A DNA stretch of 64,000 nt, taken from positions 1,949,501-2,013,500 of the forward strand of contig NZ_CP084758.1 in assembly GCF_020535565.1 (NCBI RefSeq), given 5' to 3'. Both the position numbers and the translations under genes were made by a program. A model generated the notes under the pieces. It saw nothing but the letters and a program-made list of their open reading frames with translations, was not told the origin of the DNA and did not search any database. This DNA is from Shinella sp. XGS7 (GTDB lineage: Bacteria > Pseudomonadota > Gammaproteobacteria > Burkholderiales > Burkholderiaceae_C). Shown here in pieces: positions 54,036 through 63,370 of this stretch (its first letter is position 1; each line of letters opens with the position of its first letter).

Positions 54036-55418
54036 TCAGTCCGCGCCGCTGACGCCCACGCCCATGGATTCGGCGGCCGAGAGCTGGTTCTTGACGCTGG
54101 CCACGGTGGCCTGGAATTGCGTCTTGGCGGTGGCGGGCAGGGTGATGGCCTCGGAGGCGCGGGCAATGATGCGCGGGTCCTGGTGCTGGCCCTTGACGCG
54201 GAACTCGAAGTGCAGGTGCGGGCCGGTGGCCCAGCCCGTAGCGCCCACGGCGCCAATTTTCTGGCCCTGCTCGATGCGCTGGCCCTTCTTCACGTCGATG
54301 CGGCTCAGGTGGGCGTAGACCGTCTGGCGATCGCCGCTGTGGCGCACATGGATGACGTTGCCAAAGCCGTTCTGCCAGCCGGCGAACTCCACCACGCCGT
54401 CGCCCACGGTGCGCACCGGGGTGCCGGTGGGGGCGCCGTAATCGGTGCCCAGATGGGCGCGCCACTTCTGCAGGATGGGGTGGAAGCGCATGGCGAAGCC
54501 CGAGGTCACGCGCGAGAATTCCATGGGGCTGGCCAGGAAGGCACGGCGCTTGCTCTGACCGTCGAAGCCGTAGAAATTGCCCTTGCCGCTGGCCGGGTCC
54601 TTGAACCAGACCGCCGAATGGCTCTTGCCGTTGTTCACGAACTCGGCGGCGATCACGCGACCGCTGGCCTGGCCCCAGTTGATGGGCTCGCCATCGGCGC
54701 TCAGGCTCTCGAACACCACCGAGAAGCGGTCGCCCTTGCGCAGCTCGCGGTGGAAGTCGATGTCGCCCGAGAACATATCGGCCATCTGCGAGGCCACGGC
54801 ATCAGGGATGCCCGCCTCATCGGTCGCGACGAAGAGCGAGCTGCGCACCGTGCCGCTGCCCAGGCGCACCTGGGGCTGCAGCGGGGCGGTTTCCAGCTTG
54901 GCGCTGAAGCCCTGGCCCTTGCGTTCGATGCTCAGGCGGCTGAAATGTGTGGCCTGCTGCTCGGCCAGCTCGGCCGGAAAGCGCACCACCATGCTGTGCA
55001 CCGTGCCGTCGGGCTCGGCGCTGAGCTGCACCATCTTGCCCACGCGGCCCTTGAGCACACGCTGGCCCAGCGGGTCGCTGCGCAGGAAGGCGGCGGCGGC
55101 CGGGTCGAAGGCGCCCATGCGGCGCAGCAGGGAATCGGCGGTATCGCTGGCGCGCGTCACATCGTTGCGCACCAGGGCCAGCTCGTGGGTGGCCAGGGCC
55201 GTGAGCTGCTCTTCCAGGTCCAGGGTCTGCACGGACTCGGTGATCACGCGCTGCGGCAGGTCCTCGGCATCGGGGGCCAGCGGCGCGATACCGAAGGCGG
55301 TGATGGCAAAGCCGCCCAGCAGACCCACCACGGTGGCGGTGAGGGCGCGGGGGTGGCGGGCCGCAAAGGCCTCCGTCCGCGTCAGGGTCTGCTTGAGTTC
55401 GTTTTTCCAGTCAGTCAC
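54036..55418 (-). CDS. M23 family cell-wall metallopeptidase
   Basis: A 460-residue membrane-anchored peptidase of the MepM type. A basic cytoplasmic start, one transmembrane helix (about 28-50, TATVVGLLGGFAITAFGIAPL), then LysM-like/OapA-like regions and the C-terminal LytM domain (about 330-425). The zinc site shows HLGTDYGAPTGTPV (His and Asp) and HLHFEF (two His). It likely cleaves the D-Ala-meso-DAP crosslink. GTG 55418 (MTDWKNELKQ) is the start. It is divergent from tyrS, with 225 bases between starts. Confidence 0.93.
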   Translation of the reverse strand: MTDWKNELKQTLTRTEAFAARHPRALTATVVGLLGGFAITAFGIAPLAPDAEDLPQRVITESVQTLDLEEQLTALATHELALVRNDVTRASDTADSLLRRMGAFDPAAAAFLRSDPLGQRVLKGRVGKMVQLSAEPDGTVHSMVVRFPAELAEQQATHFSRLSIERKGQGFSAKLETAPLQPQVRLGSGTVRSSLFVATDEAGIPDAVASQMADMFSGDIDFHRELRKGDRFSVVFESLSADGEPINWGQASGRVIAAEFVNNGKSHSAVWFKDPASGKGNFYGFDGQSKRRAFLASPMEFSRVTSGFAMRFHPILQKWRAHLGTDYGAPTGTPVRTVGDGVVEFAGWQNGFGNVIHVRHSGDRQTVYAHLSRIDVKKGQRIEQGQKIGAVGATGWATGPHLHFEFRVKGQHQDPRIIARASEAITLPATAKTQFQATVASVKNQLSAAESMGVGVSGAD

Positions 55419-55643
55419 GCTAAGAAACCTGGGGCCTTGTTGTTTTGGCGTCCTCGCGGGCGCCCCTCGCAGCCAGGGATGGCCGGAGCCCTCCACTAGA
55501 ATTCGACTTCGCGCCGTCACCCGTTCAGGCGACGCGCGCGCAAAAACAGCGGCGAGTATACCGACGCGATCTGCGCGTCAACGCCAAGAAAACCCGATAA
55601 ATCAAGGCTTTACATTCAGCCTGCGCCCACTTCTGCATCCACC

Positions 55644-56915
55644 ATGTCCGAATCGCGAACCCCTGCCGCCGCTCCGTCCCCCGCACCGGCCGAGGCGCCG
55701 CGATACCCGGTCACCGACAAGGTGCGCGAGGCCCTGGCCATCACCCAGCGCGGCGTGGACGAGCTGCTGCCCGAGGCCGAATGGTTGAACAAGCTGGCCC
55801 GCGCCGAAGCCACCGGCCAGCCTTTGCGCATCAAGCTGGGCCTGGACCCCACGGCCCCCGACCTGCACCTGGGCCACACCGTGGTGCTCAACAAGATGCG
55901 CCAGCTCCAGGAGCTGGGCCACCAGGTCATCTTCCTGGTGGGCGACTTCACCTCCATGATCGGCGACCCCTCGGGTCGCAATGCCACGCGCCCGCCGCTG
56001 ACGGCCGAGCAGATCAAGGTGAATGCCGAGACCTACTACCAGCAGGCCAGCCTGGTGCTGGACCCGGCGCGCACCGAGATCCGCTACAACAGCGAGTGGA
56101 GCGACCCCCTGGGCGCGCGCGGCATGATCCAGCTGGCTGCCAAGTACACCGTGGCCCGCATGATGGAGCGCGACGACTTCACCAAGCGCTATGCCGCCGG
56201 CACGCCCATCTCGGTGCACGAGTTCCTCTACCCCCTGATGCAGGGCTATGACTCGGTGGCGCTGAAGAGCGATCTGGAGCTGGGCGGCACCGACCAGAAG
56301 TTCAATCTGCTGATGGGGCGCCATCTGCAGGCCGAGTACGGCCAGGAGCCCCAGTGCATCCTGACCATGCCCCTGCTGGAGGGCCTGGACGGCGTCGAGA
56401 AGATGTCCAAGTCCAAGAACAACTATGTGGGCATCACCGAGCCGGCCAACACCATGTTCGCCAAGATCCTCTCGATCAGCGATGTGCAGATGTGGAAGTG
56501 GTACGAGCTGCTGAGCTTCCGCTCCAGCGCCGAGATCGCCCAGCTCAAGGCCGAGGTGGACGGGGGCCGCAACCCCAAGGACGCCAAGGTGCTGCTGGCC
56601 AAGGAGATCACCGCCCGCTTCCACTCGGCCGCCGCGGCCGACGCCGCCGAGGCCGACTTCAACAAGCGCGCCGCGGGCGGCATCCCGGATGACATCCCCG
56701 AGCTCAGCCTCGCCGGCGGCGAGATGGGCATCGGCGCCCTGCTCAAGGCCGCGGGTCTGGTGGCCTCCAACAGCGAGGGCCTACGCATGGTGGAGCAGGG
56801 CGGCGTGAAGATCGACGGCGGCGTGGTCAGCGACAAGGGCCTCAAGGTCCAGCCCGGCCAGTTCGTGCTGCAGGTGGGCAAGCGCAAGTTCGCGCGGGTG
56901 ACGCTGACGGCCTGA
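55644..56915 (+). CDS. tyrS: Tyrosyl-tRNA synthetase
   Basis: A 423-residue class I synthetase. HLGH in [18 protein letters not shown] is the HIGH motif and KMSKS in [14 protein letters not shown] the second. A C-terminal S4 RNA-binding domain ([26 protein letters not shown]) ends the protein. The N-terminal 25 residues are a Pro/Ala-rich extension. The pattern is the TyrZ (TyrRS2) subtype rather than the E. coli TyrS subtype. A strong terminator follows. Confidence 0.97.
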   Translation: MSESRTPAAAPSPAPAEAPRYPVTDKVREALAITQRGVDELLPEAEWLNKLARAEATGQPLRIKLGLDPTAPDLHLGHTVVLNKMRQLQELGHQVIFLVGDFTSMIGDPSGRNATRPPLTAEQIKVNAETYYQQASLVLDPARTEIRYNSEWSDPLGARGMIQLAAKYTVARMMERDDFTKRYAAGTPISVHEFLYPLMQGYDSVALKSDLELGGTDQKFNLLMGRHLQAEYGQEPQCILTMPLLEGLDGVEKMSKSKNNYVGITEPANTMFAKILSISDVQMWKWYELLSFRSSAEIAQLKAEVDGGRNPKDAKVLLAKEITARFHSAAAADAAEADFNKRAAGGIPDDIPELSLAGGEMGIGALLKAAGLVASNSEGLRMVEQGGVKIDGGVVSDKGLKVQPGQFVLQVGKRKFARVTLTA

Positions 56916-56954
56916 GCCCGGCGCCCACCCGGTGCCCACCCGGCACCGCGGATC

Positions 56955-56987
56955 CGGCCCCGTCGCTTCGGCCTCGGGGCCGTTTTT
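56955..56987 (+). terminator. Terminator of tyrS
   Basis: CGGCCCCG (56955-56962) pairs with CGGGGCCG (56975-56982), followed by five T (56983-56987). Confidence 0.88.
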
Positions 56988-57004
56988 CCTGGGAGGGAGA
57001 GGCG

Positions 57005-57649
57005 ATGCAGCAGAGTTTCGAGAGGGCCCTTACGGCCAGTGAGCGTCGCCGCCTGCGGGCCGATCTGGGGCAGCTGGCGCGCCGGCAGGCACCGGCCGCG
57101 CTGCGCAAGGAAGTGCTGCAGGTGCTGCTGGCCTCGCTGGTGGTGGGCCTGGGCTTCGGTCTGTTTTCCAGCCATGGGTGGCCGGTCTCGCTGGGGGCCA
57201 CGCCCCTGGTGGGGCTGCTGATCCTGGTGCTCAGCCGGAGCCCAAGGCTGCGCACCGAGCGCCGTCGCATGCAGCGCTTGCAGGCGGCGCTGGAAGCGGA
57301 CCGTGCCCAGGTGCGGCACATCATGGCCAGCGGTTTCGTGGAGGTCGAGGAGCTGAGCGACCTGGGCGCCTTCTACCTGTTCCAGACGGGGCCGGACGAG
57401 CTGCTGGTGCTGCGCGGCCAGGACTATTACGCCACCGAGGCCTTTCCCTGTCTGGAGTTCGAGCTGGTCACGGTGCCGGATGTGCTCTTCCACATCCGGC
57501 CCCTGAGCCCGCGCGTGCCGCCCGCCCAGGTGCTGCCGGCGGCCGCGATGCGCGAGCTGGCCTGGGTCGAAGACGGCCTGGTGCTGCCCGGCCGGCTCGA
57601 TCAGGCCCTGGCGGCGCTGCGTGCCGCCCGCCCGCCTCAGACCGAGTAG
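57005..57649 (+). CDS. Membrane protein of unknown function
   Basis: I do not recognise a family. The 214-residue product begins with a basic amphipathic helix (residues 1-35). Two close hydrophobic helices follow (about 37-80), separated by a short loop (SSHGWPVS). A basic segment (RSPRLRTERRRMQRLQ) and a soluble C-terminal domain of about 130 residues come next (VEVEELSDLGAFYLFQTGPDELLVLRGQDYY). Both ends are predicted cytoplasmic. A Shine-Dalgarno GGGAGG precedes ATG 57005. It overlaps the end of gnd by 13 bases on the opposite strand. Confidence 0.72.
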   Translation: MQQSFERALTASERRRLRADLGQLARRQAPAALRKEVLQVLLASLVVGLGFGLFSSHGWPVSLGATPLVGLLILVLSRSPRLRTERRRMQRLQAALEADRAQVRHIMASGFVEVEELSDLGAFYLFQTGPDELLVLRGQDYYATEAFPCLEFELVTVPDVLFHIRPLSPRVPPAQVLPAAAMRELAWVEDGLVLPGRLDQALAALRAARPPQTE

Positions 57650-59100
57650 GTGCTAGAGGCCGTGCGGCCGCCGCTGCCAGTCCAGTTGGTGTGGAAGAAC
57701 TCGCCGCGGGGGCGGTCCACGCGCTCATAGGTGTGGGCACCGAAGTAGTCGCGCTGGGCCTGCAGCAGATTGGCCGGCAGGCGGGCGCTGCGGAAGCCGT
57801 CGAAGAAGGCCAGGGCGCTGCTGAAGGCCGGCACCGGGATGCCTTGCTGCACGGCCGTGGCCACCACGCGGCGCCAGCTGGCCTCGCTCTGCTTGATGGC
57901 CTGCTCGAAGAAGGGCGCCAGCAGCAGGTTCTGCAGCTGCGGGTTCTGGTCGAAGGCGTCCTTGATATTGCCCAGGAAGGCGCTGCGGATGATGCAGCCG
58001 CCGCGCCACATCAGGGCGATGCCGCCGTAGTTCAGCTGCCAGCCGTTCTGCTCGGCCGCCGCGGACATCAGCATATAGCCCTGGGCATAGCTGATGATCT
58101 TGGAGGCGTAGAGGGCGCGGCGGATATCGGCCACGAAGGCAGCGCGCTCGGCGTTCTCGATGCGGCGCGAGGCGCCGCCAAAGACCTTGGCCGCCTCCAC
58201 GCGCAGGCTCTTCATGGCCGAGACGCAGCGGCTGTACACGGCCTCGGCCATCAGGGTGATGGGAATGCCCAGGTCGGCCGAGGAGATCACGGTCCACTTG
58301 CCCGTGCCCTTCTGGCCGGCGGTGTCCAGGATCTTGTCCACCAGGGGCGTGCCGTCCTGTTCGTCCTTCTTGGCCAGGATGTCGCGGGTGATCTCCACCA
58401 GATAGGAGTCCAGCTCGCCCTGGTTCCACTCGGCGAAGACGGCGCTCATCTCGTCGGGCGTCATGCCCAGACCTTCGCTCATCAGCTGGTAGGCCTCGCA
58501 GATCAGCTGCATATCGCCGTACTCGATGCCGTTGTGCACCATCTTCACGTAGTGGCCGGCACCGCCTTCGCCCACCCAGTCGCAGCAGGGGGAGCCGTCG
58601 TCCACCTTGGCCGCGATGGCCTGGAAGATGGGCTTCACATGCGGCCAGGCCGCGGCCGAGCCGCCGGGCATGATGCTGGGGCCGAAGCGCGCGCCTTCTT
58701 CACCGCCGGAAACGCCGGTGCCGATGTAGTGCAGGCCCTTGGACTCCAGGTACTTGACGCGGCGCGAGGTGTCGTCGAACAGCGAGTTGCCGCCGTCGAT
58801 CACGATATCGCCCGGCTCCAGATGCGGCAGCAGCTGCTCGATGAACTCGTCCACCGCGGCGCCGGCCTTGACCATCAGCATCACGCGGCGCGGCCGCTTG
58901 AGCAGGCTCACCATCTCTTGCACGGAGCGGGCGCCGATGATCTTGCTGCCCTTGGCCTCGTGGGCCAGGAACTCGTCCACCTTGGCGGTGGTGCGGTTGT
59001 AGGCCACCACGGTGAAGCCGTGGTCGTTCATGTTCAGGATCAGGTTCTGGCCCATCACGGCCAGCCCGATCACGGCGATATCGCCTTGCGCGGTTTGCAT
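57637..59100 (-). CDS. gnd: 6-phosphogluconate dehydrogenase, decarboxylating
   Basis: A 487-residue enzyme of the oxidative pentose phosphate pathway, giving ribulose 5-phosphate, CO2 and NADPH. The Rossmann motif IAVIGLAVMGQNLILNMNDHGFTV has the NADP-type Asn-Arg-Thr end (YNRTTAK). GTGVSGGEEGARFGPSIMPGG, HNGIEYGDMQLICEAY and RAQRDYFGAHTYERVDRPRGEFFHTNW (substrate-binding Arg and His) are all present. The long 487-residue form is the dimeric E. coli type. Confidence 0.96.
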   Translation of the reverse strand: MQTAQGDIAVIGLAVMGQNLILNMNDHGFTVVAYNRTTAKVDEFLAHEAKGSKIIGARSVQEMVSLLKRPRRVMLMVKAGAAVDEFIEQLLPHLEPGDIVIDGGNSLFDDTSRRVKYLESKGLHYIGTGVSGGEEGARFGPSIMPGGSAAAWPHVKPIFQAIAAKVDDGSPCCDWVGEGGAGHYVKMVHNGIEYGDMQLICEAYQLMSEGLGMTPDEMSAVFAEWNQGELDSYLVEITRDILAKKDEQDGTPLVDKILDTAGQKGTGKWTVISSADLGIPITLMAEAVYSRCVSAMKSLRVEAAKVFGGASRRIENAERAAFVADIRRALYASKIISYAQGYMLMSAAAEQNGWQLNYGGIALMWRGGCIIRSAFLGNIKDAFDQNPQLQNLLLAPFFEQAIKQSEASWRRVVATAVQQGIPVPAFSSALAFFDGFRSARLPANLLQAQRDYFGAHTYERVDRPRGEFFHTNWTGSGGRTASSTYSV

Positions 59101-59196
59101 GTTTTGTTTTTCAGCTCGATGGCAAAACCCGAATCCTAGGGGAAACCCGGGCCGATTACCGGGGCCGCGGCGCGTGCCCCGTGGTTTTTTGCGGGC

Positions 59197-60096
59197 TCAG
59201 TGGTTCTTCACACCGGCCGCCACATGGCCGGCGGGCACATGGGCCAGGGCGCTTTCCACATGGCCGATCTGGTCGTCGAAGAAGAAGTCGGGCTCGAATT
59301 CGCGCAGGAATTCGCCCTTGGGCAGGCCGCCCAGGAACATGGCCTCGTCCACCTCGATCTGCCAGTCCATCAGGGTGCGCAGGGCGCGCTCATGAGCCGG
59401 GGCGCTGCGCGCGGTGACCAGGGCGGTGCGTATGCTCATCGCGTCCTCGCGGTCCTGCTGCAGGGCGTGCAGGGCGGCCAGCACCGGCTTGAAGGGCCCG
59501 GCCGGCAGGGGCGTGAGCACGCGCTCGCGCTCATGGGCCTGGAAGGCATCCAGCCCGGCGCTCTGGAAGACCTGCTCGGCCTCGTCGGAGAAGAGCACGG
59601 CGTCGCCGTCGAAGGCGATGCGCAGCTCGCGCGGATGCGCCTCCGAGGCCCGGGCCGACTGCGGATGCACCCGCGCCGCCGCCACGCCGGCCGCCAGGGC
59701 CGAGCGCACATCGGCCTCGTTGACCGAGAGAAAGAGCTGGGCGTGCAGGGGCCGCAGATAGCGCCAGGGGCTCTGGCCCCGGGTGAACACGCCGCGTTCG
59801 ATGCCCAGGCCGTAGTGCTGGGCCGACTTGAAGACCCGCATGCCCGAGATCGGGTCATTGCGCGAGAGCACCACCACCTCCACCCGCGGCGGTCGCCCGG
59901 CCTCGTTGAAGCCCAGCAGCTTGCGCACCAGGGAGAAGGCCACGCCGGGTGTGGCCGGCGTGTCCAGGCGCTGCTGCTGCAGGGCCATGTAGGCGCGGTC
60001 GTCGCCGGCCTCGAAGAGTTCGTTCTCGGCCTCGAAATCAAAGAGGGCGCGCGAGGAAATTGCCACCACCAGGCGGCCGTCCAGGGAGATGGGCAT
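59197..60096 (-). CDS. 5'-nucleotidase (cytosolic NT5C1-like family)
   Basis: A 299-residue member of the PF06189-type 5'-nucleotidases. LVVAISSRALFDFEAENELFE near the N-terminus carries the first acidic motif. LVRKLLGFNEAGRPPRVEVVVLSRNDP, FLSVNEADVRSAL, IAFDGDAVLFSDEAEQVF (DGDAV phosphatase-type acidic motif) and FDDQIGHVE follow. It should dephosphorylate nucleoside monophosphates in the cytoplasm. It begins 21 bases after the AAA+ ATPase gene on the same strand, suggesting one transcript. Confidence 0.87.
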   Translation of the reverse strand: MPISLDGRLVVAISSRALFDFEAENELFEAGDDRAYMALQQQRLDTPATPGVAFSLVRKLLGFNEAGRPPRVEVVVLSRNDPISGMRVFKSAQHYGLGIERGVFTRGQSPWRYLRPLHAQLFLSVNEADVRSALAAGVAAARVHPQSARASEAHPRELRIAFDGDAVLFSDEAEQVFQSAGLDAFQAHERERVLTPLPAGPFKPVLAALHALQQDREDAMSIRTALVTARSAPAHERALRTLMDWQIEVDEAMFLGGLPKGEFLREFEPDFFFDDQIGHVESALAHVPAGHVAAGVKNH

Positions 60097-60117
60097 AGGC
60101 GCCCATCATAGAAGCAG

Positions 60118-61113
60118 CTACTGGATGAAGCCCATGGGGCCACGCCGGCCGCCGGCCTCGGGCAGATCCTCGCACAGCACCGTGCCGCGCTGCGCCAGCT
60201 TGGCATTGCCGAAGGCCGTCATCCAGGCGCGGCGCATCTCGCGCGGGGCCAGATCGGCCATGCGTTCCAGCACCGCGTCCGAGGGCTCCTCGTCGAAGCG
60301 CCGGCCCCAGTCGTGCTGGGCGCGCAGACCCTGGTACAGGCGCAGGGCGATGCGGCGGGCGGCCTCGGCGTCGGGTGCCTCGATCTCGTACACATTCACC
60401 CGGTTCAGGATGGGATCGGGGATGCCGCGCGCATCATTGGCCGTGGCCACCCAGATCACCTGGCTGGCATCCACGGCCACCTCGGCAAACTCGTCGGTGA
60501 AGCTGCCTGCGGTGTCGTGCTCCAGCAGGCTGTAGAGCGAACCCAGCGGGTCGTAGGCGGCCTCGGCACCGGCCTTGTCGATCTCGTCCACCACCATCAC
60601 GGGGTTCGCGTAGTCGCCGTCCACCAGGGCCTCGAAGACCTTGCCGGGGCGCGCACCCTTCCACTGGCTGGAGGCGCCGGAGAGGATCCAGCCCGCGGTC
60701 ATGGAGCTCATGGACACAAAGCCCATGCCCGTGCCCAGCAGTGCGCTGAGCTGGCGGGCGAAATGGGTCTTGCCCACGCCGGGCGGGCCCAGCAGCAGCA
60801 GGGGCGTGATCTCCAGCGCGTCGCCGCTGTCCTCGCACAGGGCGATCTGGCGCCGCACATCGTCCAGTACCGGGTGGAAGTTGGGCAGGTCCTCGTAGAG
60901 CTCGTTCATGACCGGCAGGCCCGAGGGCTTGACCTGGAAGCGCTGCGGCCCTTTCTCCAGCATGCGCTGGTAGGTGCCGCGCAGGGACTCGTGCTCACGC
61001 TCCGGCAGCTTGGCGAGCTTGCGCTCGACCTCGGCGACGCTGAACACGCTGCGCATCTGCGCAATCGGGATGCGCGGGGCGATGCAGGCAATGGCATGAC
61101 GGGGGCTGCTCAT
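60118..61113 (-). CDS. Orphan AAA+ ATPase with a Lon-like ATPase domain
   Basis: A 331-residue protein. A short helical N-terminal part (VFSVAEVERKLAKLPEREHESLRGTYQRMLE) precedes an AAA+ module with Walker A GPPGVGKTH (about 107-115) and Walker B MVVDEIDKAG (about 164-173). It continues LGSLYSLLEHDTAGSFTDEFAEVAVDASQVIWVATAND, which parallels the Lon ATPase core. DPILNRVNVYEI and APREMRRAW give sensor and arginine-finger regions. The Lon N-domain and Ser-Lys protease domain are absent. It is probably an unfoldase or remodelling factor; its client is unknown. The adjoining 5'-nucleotidase is likely cotranscribed. Confidence 0.85.
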   Translation of the reverse strand: MSSPRHAIACIAPRIPIAQMRSVFSVAEVERKLAKLPEREHESLRGTYQRMLEKGPQRFQVKPSGLPVMNELYEDLPNFHPVLDDVRRQIALCEDSGDALEITPLLLLGPPGVGKTHFARQLSALLGTGMGFVSMSSMTAGWILSGASSQWKGARPGKVFEALVDGDYANPVMVVDEIDKAGAEAAYDPLGSLYSLLEHDTAGSFTDEFAEVAVDASQVIWVATANDARGIPDPILNRVNVYEIEAPDAEAARRIALRLYQGLRAQHDWGRRFDEEPSDAVLERMADLAPREMRRAWMTAFGNAKLAQRGTVLCEDLPEAGGRRGPMGFIQ

Positions 61114-61297
61114 GGCGACTCTCCTGACCCCGGCTGGCCTCGGGGCCTGGCTCCATTCAAGCAAAAGCGAGCCGCGTGCGGTGTAGGAAAAAGCCCTGAA
61201 CTGCCGAGGATTACCGGCTTTGCGGGCCTGGGGTCCACCCCAGCACGCGCGTGCGCATGGCGACCAAGGCGCGCGCGGCGGGTGCTCTAATTTTTCG

Positions 61298-62023
61298 ATG
61301 AACCGCCCCGCCGATCCCATGCCGCCCCAGGACTTTGTCGAGGTCTACGAGGGGGCGCTGGACCCCGCCAGCTGCCGGCAGCTGATCGAGCGCTTCGAGG
61401 CCAGCGGCCAGGCGCAGCGCGGCAGCACGGGCAGCGGGGTGGACCTGAGCCTCAAGGACAGCTGGGACATCCAGCTCGACCGCTCGCCCGGCTGGGCCGA
61501 TGCCCAGCAGCGGCTCAACGAGGCCGTGCTCGGCGGTTTCCGCCACTATCTGCGCCGCTACGCCCATGTGGCCCTGGCTCCACTGCAGCTCAAGCAGCGC
61601 CAGCCTTCGGGCGCGCTCACGGTGGTGGATGCCGAGGCGGTGGCCGCCATGAACGATGAGCTGCTGCAGGCCCTGGTGGCCAAGGTCTTTCGCCCCGGCA
61701 GCATCAATCTGCAGAAATACCTGGCCGACCAGGGCGGCTACCCCTACTGGCACAGCGAGCAGTACCCCAAGGACGATGGCGGCGAGACCCTGCACCGCGC
61801 CCTGCTGTGGACCATCTATCTGAACGAGGACTTCGAGGCCGGCGAGACCGAGTTCTTCTACCAGCAGCGCAAGATCCGGCCCCGCACCGGCAGCCTGCTG
61901 ATCGCGCCGGCGGCCTTCACCCACACCCACCGCGGCAATAGGCCGCGCGGCGGCCACAAATACATCGCCACCAGCTGGTTGCTCTACCAGCGTGCCGAGG
62001 TCTTGTACGGCGGGCGGCGCTAG
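61298..62023 (+). CDS. 2OG-Fe(II) oxygenase family protein
   Basis: A 241-residue protein with a double-stranded beta-helix core. GGYPYWHSEQYPKDDGGETLHRALLWTIYLNEDFEAGETEFFYQQ holds the first iron ligand His and an acidic residue two away (HSE in place of HxD). FTHTHRGNRPRGGHKYIATSWLL holds the second His and the Arg that binds 2-oxoglutarate. It resembles prolyl-4-hydroxylase-like proteins, but the substrate is unknown. ATG 61298 follows an AT-rich patch (TAATTTTTCG). It is divergent from the AAA+ gene. Confidence 0.87.
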   Translation: MNRPADPMPPQDFVEVYEGALDPASCRQLIERFEASGQAQRGSTGSGVDLSLKDSWDIQLDRSPGWADAQQRLNEAVLGGFRHYLRRYAHVALAPLQLKQRQPSGALTVVDAEAVAAMNDELLQALVAKVFRPGSINLQKYLADQGGYPYWHSEQYPKDDGGETLHRALLWTIYLNEDFEAGETEFFYQQRKIRPRTGSLLIAPAAFTHTHRGNRPRGGHKYIATSWLLYQRAEVLYGGRR

Positions 62024-62053
62024 CCGGGCGGCGTCGGCCGCCCGCGGCCTTAC

Positions 62054-63277
62054 CTACTTCACCCAGGTATTGAGCTGGATGATGGGCAGCAGCACGGCCA
62101 GCACGATCATCATCACCAGGCCGCCCATGGCCACGATGAGCAGGGGCTCCAGCAGGGTGGCGGCGGCCATGGCGCGGCGCTGCACCTCGGCGCCCAGCTG
62201 GCGCGCGGCGCGCTCCAGCATCTGGGGTAGCTGACCGGTCTGCTCGCCCAGGCGCGCGAACATGGCCAGGATGCCGGGAAAGCGTTTCTTGCCCGCCAGG
62301 GCCGAGCCCAGGGGTGCGCCCTCGCGCACTCGCACCAGGGCGTCCAGCGCATCGGCGCGCATGGCGCGGTTGGACAGGGTCTCGGCCGCGGCCTGCAGGG
62401 CCTTGAGGATGGGCACGCCGGAGCCGGCCAGCATGGCCAGGGTGGCGGCAAAGCGGGCGCCGTTGTAGCCGCGCGCCAGGCGGCCCAGCAGGGGCAGGCG
62501 CAGCAGGCCGGCGTCGAAGCGCTCGCGCAGGGCCGGGCTGCGCCGCAGGGCCCAGCTCAGGCTGCCCAGGCCGGCCACCACGCCGGCCAGCAGGGCCCAG
62601 CCCCAGTGGCGCACGAAGTCGCTGATGCCCAGCATGACGATGGTCAGCAGGGGCAGGGCGCGCTTGCTGCTCGTGAAGACGCTGGCGATCTGCGGCACCA
62701 CATAGCTGACCAGGAAGATCACGATCAGCACCGCGATCAGGGAGACGATGGCCGGGTAGGCCATGGCGCCGATCAGCTTGGCGCGCAGCTCCTGGCGCTG
62801 CTCCAGATCGTCGGCCAGGCGCTCCAGCACCGGGCCCAGGGCGCCGCTCTGCTCGCCGGCGGCGACCACGGCGCGGTAGACCTCGTCGAACTCGCGCGGC
62901 GCGCTGGCCAGGGCGCGCGCAAAGGGCGAGCCGGCATTCACCTCGGCCTTGAGCTGGGCCAGCAGCTCGGCCTGGCGCTGGTCCTCGGCCTCGTCGGCCA
63001 GGGCGGTGAGCGCGCGCTCGATGGGCAGGCCTGAGCCGACCAGGCCCGCCAGCTGGCGGGTCCAGACGGCCAGGCCGGTGGCGCCGAAAACGCGCCGGCG
63101 CATGAAGCCCAGGCCGGGGCCGGTCTCGGCCCCCTGCTGCTCCACGGGCTCCACGCCCAGAGGCACCAGGCCCTGGGCGCGCAGCTGGGCGCGCGCGGCG
63201 CGGGCGTTGTCGGCCTCCAGCAGGCCGCTGCTGCTGCGGCCTTCGGGGCTCAGGGCTTCGTACTTGAAGGCGGGCAT
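62054..63277 (-). CDS. gspF: Type II secretion inner-membrane protein GspF
   Basis: A 407-residue platform protein of the type II secretion system. The N-terminal FKYEALSPEGRSSSGLLEADNARAARAQLRAQGLVPLGVEP is the standard start, fixing ATG 63277. Two GspF domains (about 75-195 and 275-395) are each followed by hydrophobic helices; the FARALASAPREFDEVYRAVVAAGEQSGAL and GSGVPILKALQAAAETLSN segments are typical. It ends in IQLNTWVK, without a tail. It is 93 bases downstream of gspE on the same strand. Confidence 0.96.
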   Translation of the reverse strand: MPAFKYEALSPEGRSSSGLLEADNARAARAQLRAQGLVPLGVEPVEQQGAETGPGLGFMRRRVFGATGLAVWTRQLAGLVGSGLPIERALTALADEAEDQRQAELLAQLKAEVNAGSPFARALASAPREFDEVYRAVVAAGEQSGALGPVLERLADDLEQRQELRAKLIGAMAYPAIVSLIAVLIVIFLVSYVVPQIASVFTSSKRALPLLTIVMLGISDFVRHWGWALLAGVVAGLGSLSWALRRSPALRERFDAGLLRLPLLGRLARGYNGARFAATLAMLAGSGVPILKALQAAAETLSNRAMRADALDALVRVREGAPLGSALAGKKRFPGILAMFARLGEQTGQLPQMLERAARQLGAEVQRRAMAAATLLEPLLIVAMGGLVMMIVLAVLLPIIQLNTWVK

Positions 63278-63370
63278 CTCAGTGTCCGCCCGCTTGCACT
63301 TGGGGCATGAAGCGCCCGCTCGGGGGCATGCCAAGGTAGTGAGCGTGGGGGCGTGTGCTGATCATCATGC

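Noticed and set aside
59155-59177. Stem-loop with six T ahead of gnd
   Set aside because: The T-run is on the plus strand, whereas both neighbouring genes run on the minus strand, so it ends no known transcript.
60118-61113. Truncated lon protease gene
   Set aside because: The frame has a clean start and stop with its own N-terminal region, and no Lon protease-domain remnants follow, so it is an independent protein.
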